In this document: positions 28,691-38,604 of the stretch, piece by piece | Numbering within the stretch: position 1 is the stretch's first letter | Layout of the letters: every line of letters starts with the position of its first letter | NCBI RefSeq assembly: GCF_002001105.1 | Contig: NZ_MUNP01000080.1 | Location: 34,614-98,613 of the forward strand | Reading direction: 5' to 3' | Origin: Rhodanobacter sp. C06 | GTDB lineage: Bacteria > Pseudomonadota > Gammaproteobacteria > Xanthomonadales > Rhodanobacteraceae | Length of the DNA: 64,000 nucleotides | Notes under the pieces: generated by a model | Seen by the model: the letters and a program-made list of their open reading frames with translations, nothing else | The model's database searches: none | Told to the model about the DNA's origin: nothing | Translations under genes and position numbers: made by a program

Positions 28691-28736
28691 GACGGGAAAC
28701 TCATGCAATGAAGGAAGGCAGGCACGGCGCAGCGCC

Positions 28737-28829
28737 CTACTTGCGTGGACTCAGCCGATCGCAGAGCAGCACGAAACCCAACACCACCGCACACAGCACG
28801 AACAGGAACAGCAGGTAGACGAAATCCAT
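28737..28829 (-). CDS. 30-residue single-span membrane peptide ahead of kdpF
   Basis: The peptide starts MDFVYLLFLFVLCAVVLGFV and ends LLCDRLSPRK: one membrane helix with a short basic tail. GGAG lies 9 bases before this ATG. An alternative ATG 5 codons upstream (28844) has no ribosome site. It is 46 bases upstream of kdpF in the same direction, so it is probably the first gene of the kdp operon. It is like KdpF in size and shape but not in sequence. Function unknown. Confidence 0.65.
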   Translation of the reverse strand: MDFVYLLFLFVLCAVVLGFVLLCDRLSPRK

Positions 28830-28970
28830 CGGCGTCGACTCCATGAAAGGACGACGCGCACTGTAGGAAGTGCCGCATAAGAAAGGGGTAGCGATCCGCG
28901 GCCAGCGCGTATAGAACGCGTAAATTTTTCGGCGGCGAGAGTCGCGTGCCCGGGGTTGATCAGAGCATCC

Positions 28971-29966
28971 CTAGACTGCCGTCGGCGCGGAGTCGTCCAC
29001 GCCCTGCCCCACCCCGGCCGCCACGACGGGGGCCAGCCGCTGCACCGCCTGGCCAGCGGCCTCCCACCCATCCAGGCCGCCCTGCAGCGGCCGCACGCGA
29101 CGATAGCCGCGCGTCATCAGCGCCTGCGCCGCATGGGCGGCGGAAACCTCATTCGGGCAATTGCAATACACCACCAGCTCGCGATCGAACGGTATCGCGA
29201 CGACGACCTGCGCGATGCTTTCGACATCGGCGATCAGGGCGCCGGGGATGATCCGGTCGTCCAGCTGTCGGGCCACCGCCGAACGCACGTCGATCACCAC
29301 CGGCGCGCGGCCCGCCGCGATCGCGCCGACCAGTTCCTCGACGCCGATGCGTGCCATTCGCAACGAACGCAGCAGGCGTTCGCGCCGCCACCACCTGGCG
29401 AGCACGTAGACCGCGAGCAGCGCTGCCGCCAGCTCGACTGCCACCGTGCCGGCATTCGCAACGGCGTCCAGCACGCGGTCGACCTCGCCCGCGAAGGCGT
29501 AGCCAAGCGCGATCGCCACGCCCGCCCAGAGCAGCGCGCCCAAGCCGTCGAGCAGCAGGAAGTGCCGTGGCGGCAGGCCCATCGCGCCGACCAGCGGCGG
29601 CGCCAGCATCGACAATCCCGGCACGAACTTGGCTACCAGCAACACCCGACCGCGCCAGCGATGGAAGCGCAGTTCCGACTGCTTCACGCAGGAATCCGGC
29701 GACAGCGAGATGCGGCAGAGCGTGCGCATCACTCCCGCGCCATAGCGCCGGCCTGCCAGGTACCACGCCAGGTCGCCGAGCAGGCTGCCGGCCAGCGCCG
29801 CCGTCACGATGCCGGCCAGCGGCAGGCGGTCGCCCGCTACCAGCGCGCCGGCCACGATCAAAGTGGGCACGGCCGGCACCGGCACGCCCGCCTGCGCCGC
29901 CAGCACATTCAGGAACACCAGCAGCAGGCCGTACTGGGCGATCAACGCAATGATTTCATGAGCCAT
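28971..29966 (-). CDS. DedA-family membrane protein fused to a rhodanese domain
   Basis: This 331-residue protein has an N-terminal DedA/VTT domain with the signature FLNVLAAQAGVPVPAVPTL and a second half FVPGLSMLAPPLVGAMG. DedA proteins are membrane transporters linked to lipid recycling. A C-terminal rhodanese domain has an active-site cysteine near residue 270 in VVYCNCPNE. This two-domain arrangement occurs in several proteobacteria. It is transcribed away from ispB and towards the kdp operon. The rhodanese should face the cytoplasm. The biological role of the pair is unknown. Confidence 0.88.
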   Translation of the reverse strand: MAHEIIALIAQYGLLLVFLNVLAAQAGVPVPAVPTLIVAGALVAGDRLPLAGIVTAALAGSLLGDLAWYLAGRRYGAGVMRTLCRISLSPDSCVKQSELRFHRWRGRVLLVAKFVPGLSMLAPPLVGAMGLPPRHFLLLDGLGALLWAGVAIALGYAFAGEVDRVLDAVANAGTVAVELAAALLAVYVLARWWRRERLLRSLRMARIGVEELVGAIAAGRAPVVIDVRSAVARQLDDRIIPGALIADVESIAQVVVAIPFDRELVVYCNCPNEVSAAHAAQALMTRGYRRVRPLQGGLDGWEAAGQAVQRLAPVVAAGVGQGVDDSAPTAV

Positions 29967-30071
29967 CGGAGCAGCCCCTTCGGCGGCAACGGCATGCCGT
30001 CGCCCCATCATTGGGCCGGCCGGCCCGGCTTGCAATCGGCCGCCGGATGATGGTTCGCGGCGACGTGCCCC

Positions 30072-30077
30072 TATAAT
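30072..30077 (+). promoter_or_regulatory. -10 element of ispB
   Basis: A perfect TATAAT occurs 26 bases upstream of the ispB ATG in a GC-rich stretch. No good -35 hexamer is seen at the usual distance. Confidence 0.5.
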
Positions 30078-30102
30078 CGCCGGACCCGGACCGCGATAGC
30101 CC

Positions 30103-31104
30103 ATGAACTCGATCCCAGCCGACGCCAACCGCCCCGCCGACTTCGCCACCGTGCGCGCGCTCGCCGACGCCGACATGCGGCGCATCGACCAGTTGATCCG
30201 CACGCGGCTGGCTTCCGACGTGGTGCTGATCAACCAAATCGCCGAACACATCATCGCCGGCGGCGGCAAGCGGCTGCGGCCGATGCTGCATGCACTGGCC
30301 GCGCGCGCCGCGGGCTACCGCGGCGAGCAGCACGTCAAGCTGGCCGCCGTGATCGAGTTCATCCATACCTCCACCTTGCTGCACGACGACGTGGTGGACG
30401 AATCCGGCCTGCGCCGCGGCCGCCAGACCGCGAATGCGCTGTGGGGCAACGCCGCCAGCGTGCTGGTGGGCGATTTCCTCTACTCGCGCTCGTTCCAGCT
30501 GATGGTGGAGCTTGACGACATGCGCGTGATGCGCATCCTCGCCGACACCACCAACACCATCGCCGAAGGCGAAGTGTTGCAGCTGCTCAACATCGGCAAC
30601 GCCGACGTGGACGAGGCCGCCTACCTCGCGGTGATCGAACGCAAGACCGCGGTGCTGTTCGCCGCCGCCACCGAGCTTGGCGGCCTGCTCGGCGGCCTGC
30701 CCGAGGAACAGGTTTCCGCGCTGCGCCGCTACGGCATGGAACTGGGCTACGCGTTCCAGATCGCCGACGACCTGCTCGACTACACCAGCGACGCCGACAC
30801 CTTGGGCAAGAATATCGGCGACGACCTCGCCGAGGGCAAGCCCACGCTGCCGCTGATCTACGCGCTGCAGAGCGCCACGCCGGAACAGGTCGCCTCGCTG
30901 CGCCACGCGATCGAGCATGGCGGCCTGGATTCGCTGGACCGCATCGTCGCCGCGATCCGCGACTCCGGCGCGCTGGAGCGCACCCGCGCCCGCGCCGAGG
31001 TGCATGCCGTCGCCGCACACCAGGCGCTGTCCGCGATTCCCGCATCGCCGTACCGCGACGCGCTGGCCACGCTGGCGGACTACTCGGTGCAGCGCACGTC
31101 CTGA
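30103..31104 (+). CDS. ispB: octaprenyl diphosphate synthase
   Basis: This is a 333-residue trans-prenyltransferase making the ubiquinone side chain. Both aspartate-rich motifs are present: DDVVDESGLRRGR (first, preceded by STLLH) and DDLLDY (second), together with GGGKRLRPML. Chain length is usually eight isoprene units in gammaproteobacteria; I cannot confirm it from sequence. The stop overlaps the start of the Nudix gene by 1 base. Confidence 0.94.
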   Translation: MNSIPADANRPADFATVRALADADMRRIDQLIRTRLASDVVLINQIAEHIIAGGGKRLRPMLHALAARAAGYRGEQHVKLAAVIEFIHTSTLLHDDVVDESGLRRGRQTANALWGNAASVLVGDFLYSRSFQLMVELDDMRVMRILADTTNTIAEGEVLQLLNIGNADVDEAAYLAVIERKTAVLFAAATELGGLLGGLPEEQVSALRRYGMELGYAFQIADDLLDYTSDADTLGKNIGDDLAEGKPTLPLIYALQSATPEQVASLRHAIEHGGLDSLDRIVAAIRDSGALERTRARAEVHAVAAHQALSAIPASPYRDALATLADYSVQRTS

Positions 31105-31670
31105 TGGACCCTCGCGACCATCTCGCGCCCCCCGATGCCGACGCGCCGGAGGAAACCCTGTACCGGGGCCGTTGGCTGAGCCTGCGCAAGCGCGGCCGCT
31201 GGGAGTACGCCGAGCGCAACAACCCCGGCGGCGCGGTCATCGTGATCGCGGTGACGCCTGAAGACCGCGTGCTGTTCGTGGAGCAGTACCGCGTGGCGAT
31301 CCGGTCCCGCACCATCGAGATGCCGGCCGGGCTGATCGGCGACATCCAAGGGCAGGAAGACGAAGGCATGCTGCTGGCCGCGCGGCGCGAACTGGAAGAG
31401 GAAACCGGCTGGCGCAGTGCCCGCATGGCCTTCCTGCATCAAGGGCCGTCCTCGGCGGGCATGAGCACCGAAATGATCGCCTACGTGCGCGCATTCGACC
31501 TGGTGAAGGTGGGCACGGGCGGCGGCGATGCCAGCGAGAACATCGTGGTGCACGAGGTGCCGCGGGGCGAGGCGGGAGCATGGCTGTTCGCGCGCGCCGC
31601 CGAGGGATATTCCATCGACCCCAAGCTGTTCGCCGGATTGTGGTTGCTGGAGCACGGCCCCACCGCCTGA
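31104..31670 (+). CDS. Nudix hydrolase, ADP-ribose pyrophosphatase-like
   Basis: This 188-residue protein contains the Nudix core AARRELEEETGW, preceded by EMPAGLIGD as in ADP-ribose pyrophosphatase-type (NudF-like) enzymes. It would hydrolyse nucleoside diphosphate sugars to monophosphates. It starts at the A of the ispB TGA and is translationally coupled. The exact substrate is unproven. Confidence 0.88.
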   Translation: MDPRDHLAPPDADAPEETLYRGRWLSLRKRGRWEYAERNNPGGAVIVIAVTPEDRVLFVEQYRVAIRSRTIEMPAGLIGDIQGQEDEGMLLAARRELEEETGWRSARMAFLHQGPSSAGMSTEMIAYVRAFDLVKVGTGGGDASENIVVHEVPRGEAGAWLFARAAEGYSIDPKLFAGLWLLEHGPTA

Positions 31671-31671
31671 T

Positions 31672-32559
31672 TCACCGTGACGCGGCGTGCTCCCGCGCCA
31701 GCCGCGCGTCCAGGTTCTTCGCCGCCGCGGCCGCGTAATCGCGGCAGGCGTTCGCGTCGACCAGCGGCGCCGCGTCCGTCGGCGATTTGCGCTTCGCCAC
31801 TTTCCGCCAGAAGTCGCTGGCGTCGGGGTGCGGGGTCAGCAGGATGTCGCAGGGGAGCGCGGCCACGGTGGCAATGCCTTCGCGGAACCGGGCCAGGTAA
31901 GCGGGATGGTCGGTGAAGCGGTAGCCGGGTGCGGCGATGGCACTGAGGCTGTCGGCGTAGGCCATGTGCAGGCAGCGCCGGCCCGAGCAGGACTCCCAAG
32001 TCCACGAGGTGCTGCCCGGCGTGTGGCCCGGGGTGTAGTGCGCGGTGACCGCCACATGACCGAGTTGCAGGGTTTCGCCATCGCGGACCACTCGCACGTT
32101 CTGCAAGGGCGTGTATCGCATCCCAAAGCCGTATTGCGGATCGGCGTGATACGCGCCGCCAAGCTCCAGCTCCTGCGCGCCGTCAACGCTCGCGAATACC
32201 TGCGCACCGCTAGCGGCCTGCAGCGCAGCTATGCCGCCCGCGTGATCGACGTGCGCGTGGGAGTTGAGTATCCATTTCACGTCACGCACCCGGAAACCGA
32301 GCTTGCGGATATGCGCCTCGATCTGGGCCGCGGATTCGGGTAGGTCGCCGTCTAACAGCGCCAGCCCCTGCCCGGTGTCCACCAGGATCGAAGACAGGCC
32401 GTGCGGCCCGACGTACCAAGTGTTGCCGTAGATGCGGAACGGCTGCTGCGGTGCGTTCCACTGCATGCGGTCGACATCATACGGGGACGGCGCCGCATGG
32501 GTGGCCGCCAAGATCAGGCTCAGCGCAAGGACGGCGCCGGAGAGCGAACGCAGGTGCAT
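31672..32559 (-). CDS. subclass B3 metallo-beta-lactamase
   Basis: This 295-residue protein has a signal peptide (SLSGAVLALSLILAATHA). All B3 zinc ligands are present: H101-A-H103-V-D105-H106, H179 (PGHTPGS) and H244 (TPHPDASD). Serines in ADSLSAI match the position where B3 enzymes replace a cysteine ligand. C237 and C272 match the disulfide pair of L1-type enzymes. It should hydrolyse beta-lactams, including carbapenems, in the periplasm, but this has not been shown here. I chose the ATG at 32559 because GGAT precedes it; another at 32574 is possible. It converges with the Nudix gene. No mobile element flanks it, so it looks intrinsic. Confidence 0.9.
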   Translation of the reverse strand: MHLRSLSGAVLALSLILAATHAAPSPYDVDRMQWNAPQQPFRIYGNTWYVGPHGLSSILVDTGQGLALLDGDLPESAAQIEAHIRKLGFRVRDVKWILNSHAHVDHAGGIAALQAASGAQVFASVDGAQELELGGAYHADPQYGFGMRYTPLQNVRVVRDGETLQLGHVAVTAHYTPGHTPGSTSWTWESCSGRRCLHMAYADSLSAIAAPGYRFTDHPAYLARFREGIATVAALPCDILLTPHPDASDFWRKVAKRKSPTDAAPLVDANACRDYAAAAAKNLDARLAREHAASR

Positions 32560-32655
32560 GGGAAGGTCATCCATGGGAACGGATGCGCAGCATGACCGCC
32601 ACGGCGGGCCTGTCGCGGGCACGATACCGACATTTTGCCGATGGCGATCAGCGAT

Positions 32656-33711
32656 TCAGTGGTGGGAATGCCGGCGTGACGCGCGGCGATGCCACAGCAG
32701 CAAGGCCAGGCCGACCAATGCGACGCCGAGCCAGGCCAGGGCAGCGGCCGTGCTGCTGCCCAGCCAGGGCAACGCGGCGAACACGCCCACCACCAGCAGG
32801 CCACCACCCAGGGCCAGCCGCGGGTCGATGCGCGTCGCATCCCGCTGTCGCAACAGCAGACACATGCCCAAGACCGCCAGCAGCACGGCGAGGATGCGTC
32901 GCGGCCAGATCAGCACCGGTTGCGCCGCGATGTCGGGCCGCATGTCCAGAAGCGTGCTGTCGCCCACGTTGACTTCGTAGCCGTCGCCGTCGACCGCGTT
33001 CGGCACCGCCACGAGATGGTCGCCATCGACGCGCGCGATCACCGTCACTTCCTGCAATGGCACCGCGCTCCAGCTCACCTGCAAGTCACCCAGGCGCGGA
33101 TTGCCCGGGTTGGCACTGGTCACCAGCGCACCGTCCTGCAGGGAAAAACTGGCCGCGAGGTTCGCCGGCAATGCCTTCACAACCGGCGCGACGGGCTCGC
33201 TGTCCGGCAAGGCATGCACCAGCGCCGCATCCAGCTTGTAGCCCCCCAGCTCCACGTTGCCGGCGTCGAAGCGCTTGCTGGCGATCGGGAACGGCCCCGG
33301 ATTGGCGTGACCTTGCGGTTGCGCGAAGCGACTGGAGTCCTGCGGCTTGTCCGCCCAATCCAGTTCATAGGTCACGTTGCTGCCGAGGCGCAGTTCGCGC
33401 CACTGGAACATCCGCACGTGGCGCGCCAGCACCGGCGTGGCCGCCTGCTGGTTGAAATCGGAATCGTAGGGCGCCTCCACCACCCGCGGCGTGCCGCTGA
33501 TGCGCACCATCCGGCCCTGCAGGCCATCCTGCGGCTCCATGCTGTGGCCCAGGTCGACCACCCCGCCACCATGCAGCTGCAACGCCAGCTGGTAGTTTCC
33601 CAGGCTGCGCTCGGTCCACGCCGCCAGCACGATGCCCACTACCAGCGCTGCCAGGCCGACCGCGATGGCCGCCGGGCCGCGCAAGGCAACGATGCGGCCG
33701 AAGGACATCAT
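32656..33711 (-). CDS. TMEM43-like membrane protein
   Basis: This 351-residue protein has one N-terminal span ([14 protein letters not shown]), a long extracytoplasmic domain and three C-terminal spans ([15 protein letters not shown] and two more). [15 protein letters not shown] and [13 protein letters not shown] resemble the TMEM43 family, found from bacteria to animals. The first of two adjacent ATG codons overlaps the upstream MBL-fold gene stop by 4 bases, so the two genes are coupled. Function in bacteria is unknown. Confidence 0.8.
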   Translation of the reverse strand: MMSFGRIVALRGPAAIAVGLAALVVGIVLAAWTERSLGNYQLALQLHGGGVVDLGHSMEPQDGLQGRMVRISGTPRVVEAPYDSDFNQQAATPVLARHVRMFQWRELRLGSNVTYELDWADKPQDSSRFAQPQGHANPGPFPIASKRFDAGNVELGGYKLDAALVHALPDSEPVAPVVKALPANLAASFSLQDGALVTSANPGNPRLGDLQVSWSAVPLQEVTVIARVDGDHLVAVPNAVDGDGYEVNVGDSTLLDMRPDIAAQPVLIWPRRILAVLLAVLGMCLLLRQRDATRIDPRLALGGGLLVVGVFAALPWLGSSTAAALAWLGVALVGLALLLWHRRASRRHSHH

Positions 33712-34574
33712 CCGAGGCTCCCGCGCAGTTCGGGCAATTCGTCCGCGCAGCCGTAGCGGCCACGCTCGTCGCGCTGCACGCGCGCTGCGGCACAGGCGTG
33801 GTCGTGGGTGAAGAACAGTCGCATGCCGCGCGCCAGCTTGTCGTCGAGGAACGCGCGCTTCTCGTCGATCAGCTTCTCCGGGTAGCGGTCGTAGCCCATG
33901 GTGATCGGCACATGCACCCAGGCGCGGCCCGGGATCAGGTCGGCGCAGAACACCACGCCGCCGACTTCGGCCAGCATCAGGCCCGGCGTATGGCCGTCCG
34001 AATAGTGGAAGCGCACCGCTTCGCCCAGTGCCTGCGAGTGCTCGCCCTCGACCAGCTCCAGCCGACCGCTGTCCACGAGCAGCTGCGGCAGTTCCGGGAT
34101 GAACGAGGCCCGATCGCGCGGATGCGGCTTCTGCGCACGCTGCCAGTGCGCTGCACCCACGACATAAGTGGCGTTGGGGAACAGCAGTCGCGGCGGCCGC
34201 CCTTCCTGCCACGCCGCCAGCAGGCCGCCGGCGTGGTCGAAGTGCAGGTGCGACAGCACCACCGCATGGACGTCCTCGTGCGTCAGGCCCACTGCGGCCA
34301 GCGAGTCGAGCAGCACGTGGCGATCCTCCACCACGCCGCAGCGCTCGCGCAGCGACGGCTCGAAGAACGCGCCGATACCGGTCTCGAACAGCACGTTGCG
34401 GCCCGGCACGCCGTTCACCGCGAGACCCTTCACCAGCAGGCAGCGGCAGGCCAGCGGGATGCGGTTCTGCTCGTCCGGCGCGATCCAGCGCGACCACATC
34501 GCCTTCGGCGCATTGCCGAACATGGCGCCGCCATCGAGTCGCTGGGAGTTGCCTAGTAACGAGAAGAATTCCAT
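33708..34574 (-). CDS. MBL-fold metallo-hydrolase
   Basis: This 288-residue cytoplasmic protein has the zinc motif [12 protein letters not shown], a further ligand region [11 protein letters not shown] and FTHDHACAA at the end. No signal peptide is visible, so it is not a secreted lactamase. It may be a thioesterase- or lactonase-like hydrolase. It precedes and overlaps the TMEM43-like gene, which suggests related jobs. Confidence 0.85.
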   Translation of the reverse strand: MEFFSLLGNSQRLDGGAMFGNAPKAMWSRWIAPDEQNRIPLACRCLLVKGLAVNGVPGRNVLFETGIGAFFEPSLRERCGVVEDRHVLLDSLAAVGLTHEDVHAVVLSHLHFDHAGGLLAAWQEGRPPRLLFPNATYVVGAAHWQRAQKPHPRDRASFIPELPQLLVDSGRLELVEGEHSQALGEAVRFHYSDGHTPGLMLAEVGGVVFCADLIPGRAWVHVPITMGYDRYPEKLIDEKRAFLDDKLARGMRLFFTHDHACAAARVQRDERGRYGCADELPELRGSLG

Positions 34575-34648
34575 GACACGTACCTTATCGCGTCACGCGC
34601 GGGTCGAAGAAGCCAGGCGGGCGGCAACGCAAGCGATGGCCAACCGAT

Positions 34649-34725
34649 GTAGGAGCGCACCCTGTGCGCGAATGCCTTGGCACTGGCCGGAGCAAAAGCA
34701 TTTCGCGCACAGGGTGTGCTCCTAC
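34649..34725. repeat. dispersed inverted repeat (REPIN-like), copy 1
   Basis: The left half begins GTAGGAGCGCACCCTGTGCG and the right half ends CGCGCACAGGGTGTGCTCCT, giving a near-perfect 27-base inverted repeat around a spacer containing GAGCAAAAGC. A second copy occurs at 41858. Palindromic short repeats of this kind (GTAGGAGCGC...) are widespread in Xanthomonadales and Pseudomonas. It lies in the 189-bp gap between ggt and the MBL-fold gene. Confidence 0.8.
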
Positions 34726-34763
34726 GAGGGCGCTTGCGTCGGCCACCCGGCGTTGCCGCAAAA

Positions 34764-36488
34764 TCACTCCACCTTGCCCAATCCCGACGGCCGGCGCGGA
34801 TCGCTGGCTGCATCGAGCTTGTTGTCGCGGTGGTCCCAGGTGACCACGTTCATGAAGCCCCAGGGCTCGCGCGGCTTCAGCGTGTAGCCCATCTTCCTGA
34901 GTTGCTCGCTGGTGGCGGCGTCGAACACGCCATCCTCCACGAAGACCTCGTCGGGCAGGAACTGGTGATGGAAGCGCTTGTCGGCCACGATCTGCTGCGC
35001 ACTCTGGCCGTCGACGAAATGCAGGATGCCTTCCAGCACCTGGGTGATGATGGTGGAGCCGCCGGGCGAGCCGATCACCGCGCTGCGGTCCTTGCCGAGC
35101 ACGAGGCTGGGCGACATCGAGGACAGCATGCGCTTGCCGCCGACCGGCGCGTTCGCCTTGCTGCCGAGCAGGCCGTAGACGTTCGGCTTGTTCGGCACCA
35201 GCGCGAAGTCGTCCATCTCGTCGTTGAGCAGCACGCCGGTGCCCTTGGCGACGAAGGTGGAGCCGAGGATGTAGTTCACGGTGGAGGTGATCCCCACCAT
35301 GTTGCCGTCCTTGTCGATGATCGAGAAATGCGTGGTGTGCATGCCTGGATCGTGCGCGGGTCCGTGCGGCAGCATGGAGGATGGCGTGGCCTGGTCCGCC
35401 AGGATGCTCTGGCGCAGGCCGTCGGCGTAGTACGGCGACAGCAGCATGTCCAGCGGCATCTTCACGAAATCCGGATCGCCGAGGTAGTCGTTGTGGTCGC
35501 GGAACGCGCGGCGCATCGCCTCGACGATGTAGTGCACGCGATGCGCCTGGTCCATCTTCGCGAGGTCGTAGCCGCGCAGGATGTTGAGGATCTCGGCGAT
35601 CGCCACGCCGCCCGAGGACGGCGGCGGCGCGGTGACGATCTTGTAGCCCTGGTAGTCGATCGTGATCGGCGTGCGCTCCTTGGCGCGGTAGTTCGCCAGG
35701 TCTTCCAGCGTCCAGTTGCCGCCGGCGGCGCGTACCGCGTCCACCAGTTTCTGCGCAACCTCGCCGTGGTAGAAGCCGGCATCACCCTTCTCGGCGATCA
35801 GCTCCCAGGTGCGCGCCTGGTCCGGATCGCGCCAGATCTCGCCCGCCACCGGCGGCTTGCCGCCGGGCAGGTACTTGGCGACGGAAGCGGGCCAGCGCTC
35901 GAGGTTCTTCTGTTCTTCGGCGATCGAGTGCAGCAGGCGCGGATCGGGCTTGAAGCCGTCGCGGGCGGTGCGGATCGCCGGCGCCAGCGACACGCTGAGC
36001 GGCAGCTTGCCGAACTTCTTCGCCAACAGCACCAGGCCGGCCGGCTCGCCGGGAATGCCGGCGGACAGCGGCCCCTTCAGCGCGGCGTCGCGGTTCGGCG
36101 TACCGTCGGGGTTGAGGTAATCCTTGGGGTTCACTGCCATCGGCGCGGTCTCGCGCGCATCGATGAACACGTTCTCGCCGGTCTTGGCGATGTGCAGCGT
36201 GGCCATGAAGCCGCCGCCCATGCCCGAGCTCTCCGGCTCCACCACCGACAGCGTGGAGGCCACCGCCACCGCCGCGTCGAACGCGTTGCCGCCCTTGGCC
36301 AGCACCTCGAAACCGGCGTTGGTGGCGAGGAAGTTCGCGCTGGCGATGCCGGCGTGGCCGGGTCGCTGTGCCTGCGGTGCGGGGGCCGTGGCCGGCGCGG
36401 TCTCCGGCGTGCCATCGGCGGCAAACGCCGCGCCGCTGGTCAGCAGCAGGCTCAGCAACAACACGCGGCCGTGCATCTGGAACTTCAT
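34764..36488 (-). CDS. ggt: gamma-glutamyltransferase
   Basis: This 574-residue precursor has a signal peptide (LLLSLLLTSGAAFA) and is processed before a catalytic threonine near residue 385 in MHTTHFSIID. The substrate-binding SSMSPSLVL and IGSPGGSTIIT motifs are present. It hydrolyses or transfers the gamma-glutamyl group of glutathione in the periplasm. It has its own short upstream gap after the ferredoxin gene. Length and motifs are normal. Confidence 0.95.
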   Translation of the reverse strand: MKFQMHGRVLLLSLLLTSGAAFAADGTPETAPATAPAPQAQRPGHAGIASANFLATNAGFEVLAKGGNAFDAAVAVASTLSVVEPESSGMGGGFMATLHIAKTGENVFIDARETAPMAVNPKDYLNPDGTPNRDAALKGPLSAGIPGEPAGLVLLAKKFGKLPLSVSLAPAIRTARDGFKPDPRLLHSIAEEQKNLERWPASVAKYLPGGKPPVAGEIWRDPDQARTWELIAEKGDAGFYHGEVAQKLVDAVRAAGGNWTLEDLANYRAKERTPITIDYQGYKIVTAPPPSSGGVAIAEILNILRGYDLAKMDQAHRVHYIVEAMRRAFRDHNDYLGDPDFVKMPLDMLLSPYYADGLRQSILADQATPSSMLPHGPAHDPGMHTTHFSIIDKDGNMVGITSTVNYILGSTFVAKGTGVLLNDEMDDFALVPNKPNVYGLLGSKANAPVGGKRMLSSMSPSLVLGKDRSAVIGSPGGSTIITQVLEGILHFVDGQSAQQIVADKRFHHQFLPDEVFVEDGVFDAATSEQLRKMGYTLKPREPWGFMNVVTWDHRDNKLDAASDPRRPSGLGKVE

Positions 36489-36510
36489 GCGGCGAACTCC
36501 TTAGGCTAGT

Positions 36511-36771
36511 TCAAGCGGCGGTGCCCGATCCCATCAGGTGGCGGTACTTGAGTTCGAGCGTTTCGCGCGACTCGGTGCGCTCGGGGTCGACGATGATGCA
36601 TTCGACCGGGCACACCTCCACGCACTGCGGCTCGTCGTGGTGACCCACGCACTCGGTGCACAGCGCCGGATCGATCACGTAGTACTCCTCGCCCAGCGAG
36701 ATCGCCTTGTTCGGGCAGACCGGTTCGCAGACGTCGCAGTTGACGCAGGTGTCGAGGATCTTCAGGGACAT
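36511..36771 (-). CDS. YfhL-type 2[4Fe-4S] ferredoxin
   Basis: This 86-residue protein carries two cluster motifs: C9-x2-C12-x2-C15-x3-C19-P, and C38-x2-C41-x8-C50-x3-C54-P. The longer second spacer is typical of the YfhL/Alvin ferredoxin family. I chose the ATG at 36771 because the N-terminus MSLKILDTCVNC is conserved. Its neighbour coaD is a common partner in gammaproteobacteria. Confidence 0.93.
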   Translation of the reverse strand: MSLKILDTCVNCDVCEPVCPNKAISLGEEYYVIDPALCTECVGHHDEPQCVEVCPVECIIVDPERTESRETLELKYRHLMGSGTAA

Positions 36772-36777
36772 GGGGAC

Positions 36778-36868
36778 AAGCGAGGAGCGAGTGAAGAGGA
36801 GTGAGAAGCGAGAGAGGGCACAGCGTTTGCCGCGCCCAAGCTTTCTCTCACTCCTCACCACTCACTAC
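36778..36868. repeat. purine/pyrimidine inverted repeat, copy 1
   Basis: A purine-rich arm (GAGTGAAGAGGAGTGAGAAG, 36789-36808, within a longer run) is followed after about 25 bases by a pyrimidine-rich arm (CTCTCACTCCTCACCACTCA). The arms are imperfect complements and could form a hairpin. A similar element is at 52202. It fills the gap between the lipoprotein and ferredoxin genes. Confidence 0.65.
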
Positions 36869-36873
36869 TGTTC

Positions 36874-37957
<1,084 letters not shown>

Positions 37958-38527
37958 CTAGCTTAACGGAAGCGCGCGCCGGTAGAGCGCAAAGCGCACC
38001 TCGCCGGCCTGTCCCTCGCGGTGCAGCGACCAGCACAGCGGCAGGACGGGCACCTGTTCGCGCGGTGACTCCACGTAGATCCACGCCCGTTCGGCCAGCC
38101 AGCCGCCCTGCTCCAGGCGTTCGGCCAGCGCACTCCACAGATCCAGAGCGAACGGCGGATCGAGGAACACCAGGTCGAAGGCCCGCGCCGCACCGCGCAG
38201 GAAGGCTTGCGCATCAACCGCCGCCACCTCGCCATCCGCCGCCTTGAGCCGCGCGAGATTGTCGCGCAACGCCCGCGCCGCCCGCGCATCGGGCTCGACG
38301 AAGCAGGCGCTGGCCGCGCCGCGCGACAGCGCCTCGATGCCCAGCGCGCCGGTGCCCGCGCACAGGTCCAGCACGCGCGCACCCTCGATCATCGGCGCCA
38401 GCCAGTTGAACAGCGTCTCGCGCACGCGTTCCGGCGTGGGCCGCAGGCCGGGCAGCTCGGGCACCTCCAACCGCGAGTTGCGCAGGCTGCCGCCGATGAT
38501 GCGGATGCGGCCGGGACGGCTGTTCAT
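37958..38527 (-). CDS. rsmD: 16S rRNA (guanine-966-N2)-methyltransferase
   Basis: This 189-residue SAM-dependent methyltransferase has RIIGGSLRNSRLEVP near the N-terminus, the SAM motif VLDLCAGTGALGIEALSRGA and the catalytic DPPF (LVFLDPPFAL). It is divergent from ftsY, as is usual. Confidence 0.95.
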   Translation of the reverse strand: MNSRPGRIRIIGGSLRNSRLEVPELPGLRPTPERVRETLFNWLAPMIEGARVLDLCAGTGALGIEALSRGAASACFVEPDARAARALRDNLARLKAADGEVAAVDAQAFLRGAARAFDLVFLDPPFALDLWSALAERLEQGGWLAERAWIYVESPREQVPVLPLCWSLHREGQAGEVRFALYRRALPLS

Positions 38528-38604
38528 CGGACTTGCCGCGGCTCAGCGGCCGGTACGGATGGGGGTGTTAGCATGCCGCCCATTGTCTTTGAATCGCCTC
38601 CGCA

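Noticed and set aside
33708..34574. Second beta-lactamase
   Set aside because: No signal peptide and the motif spacing fits a general MBL-fold hydrolase.
34649..34725. CRISPR-like repeat
   Set aside because: Only one inverted unit at this site, with no regular spacers or cas genes; it fits a REP-type palindrome.
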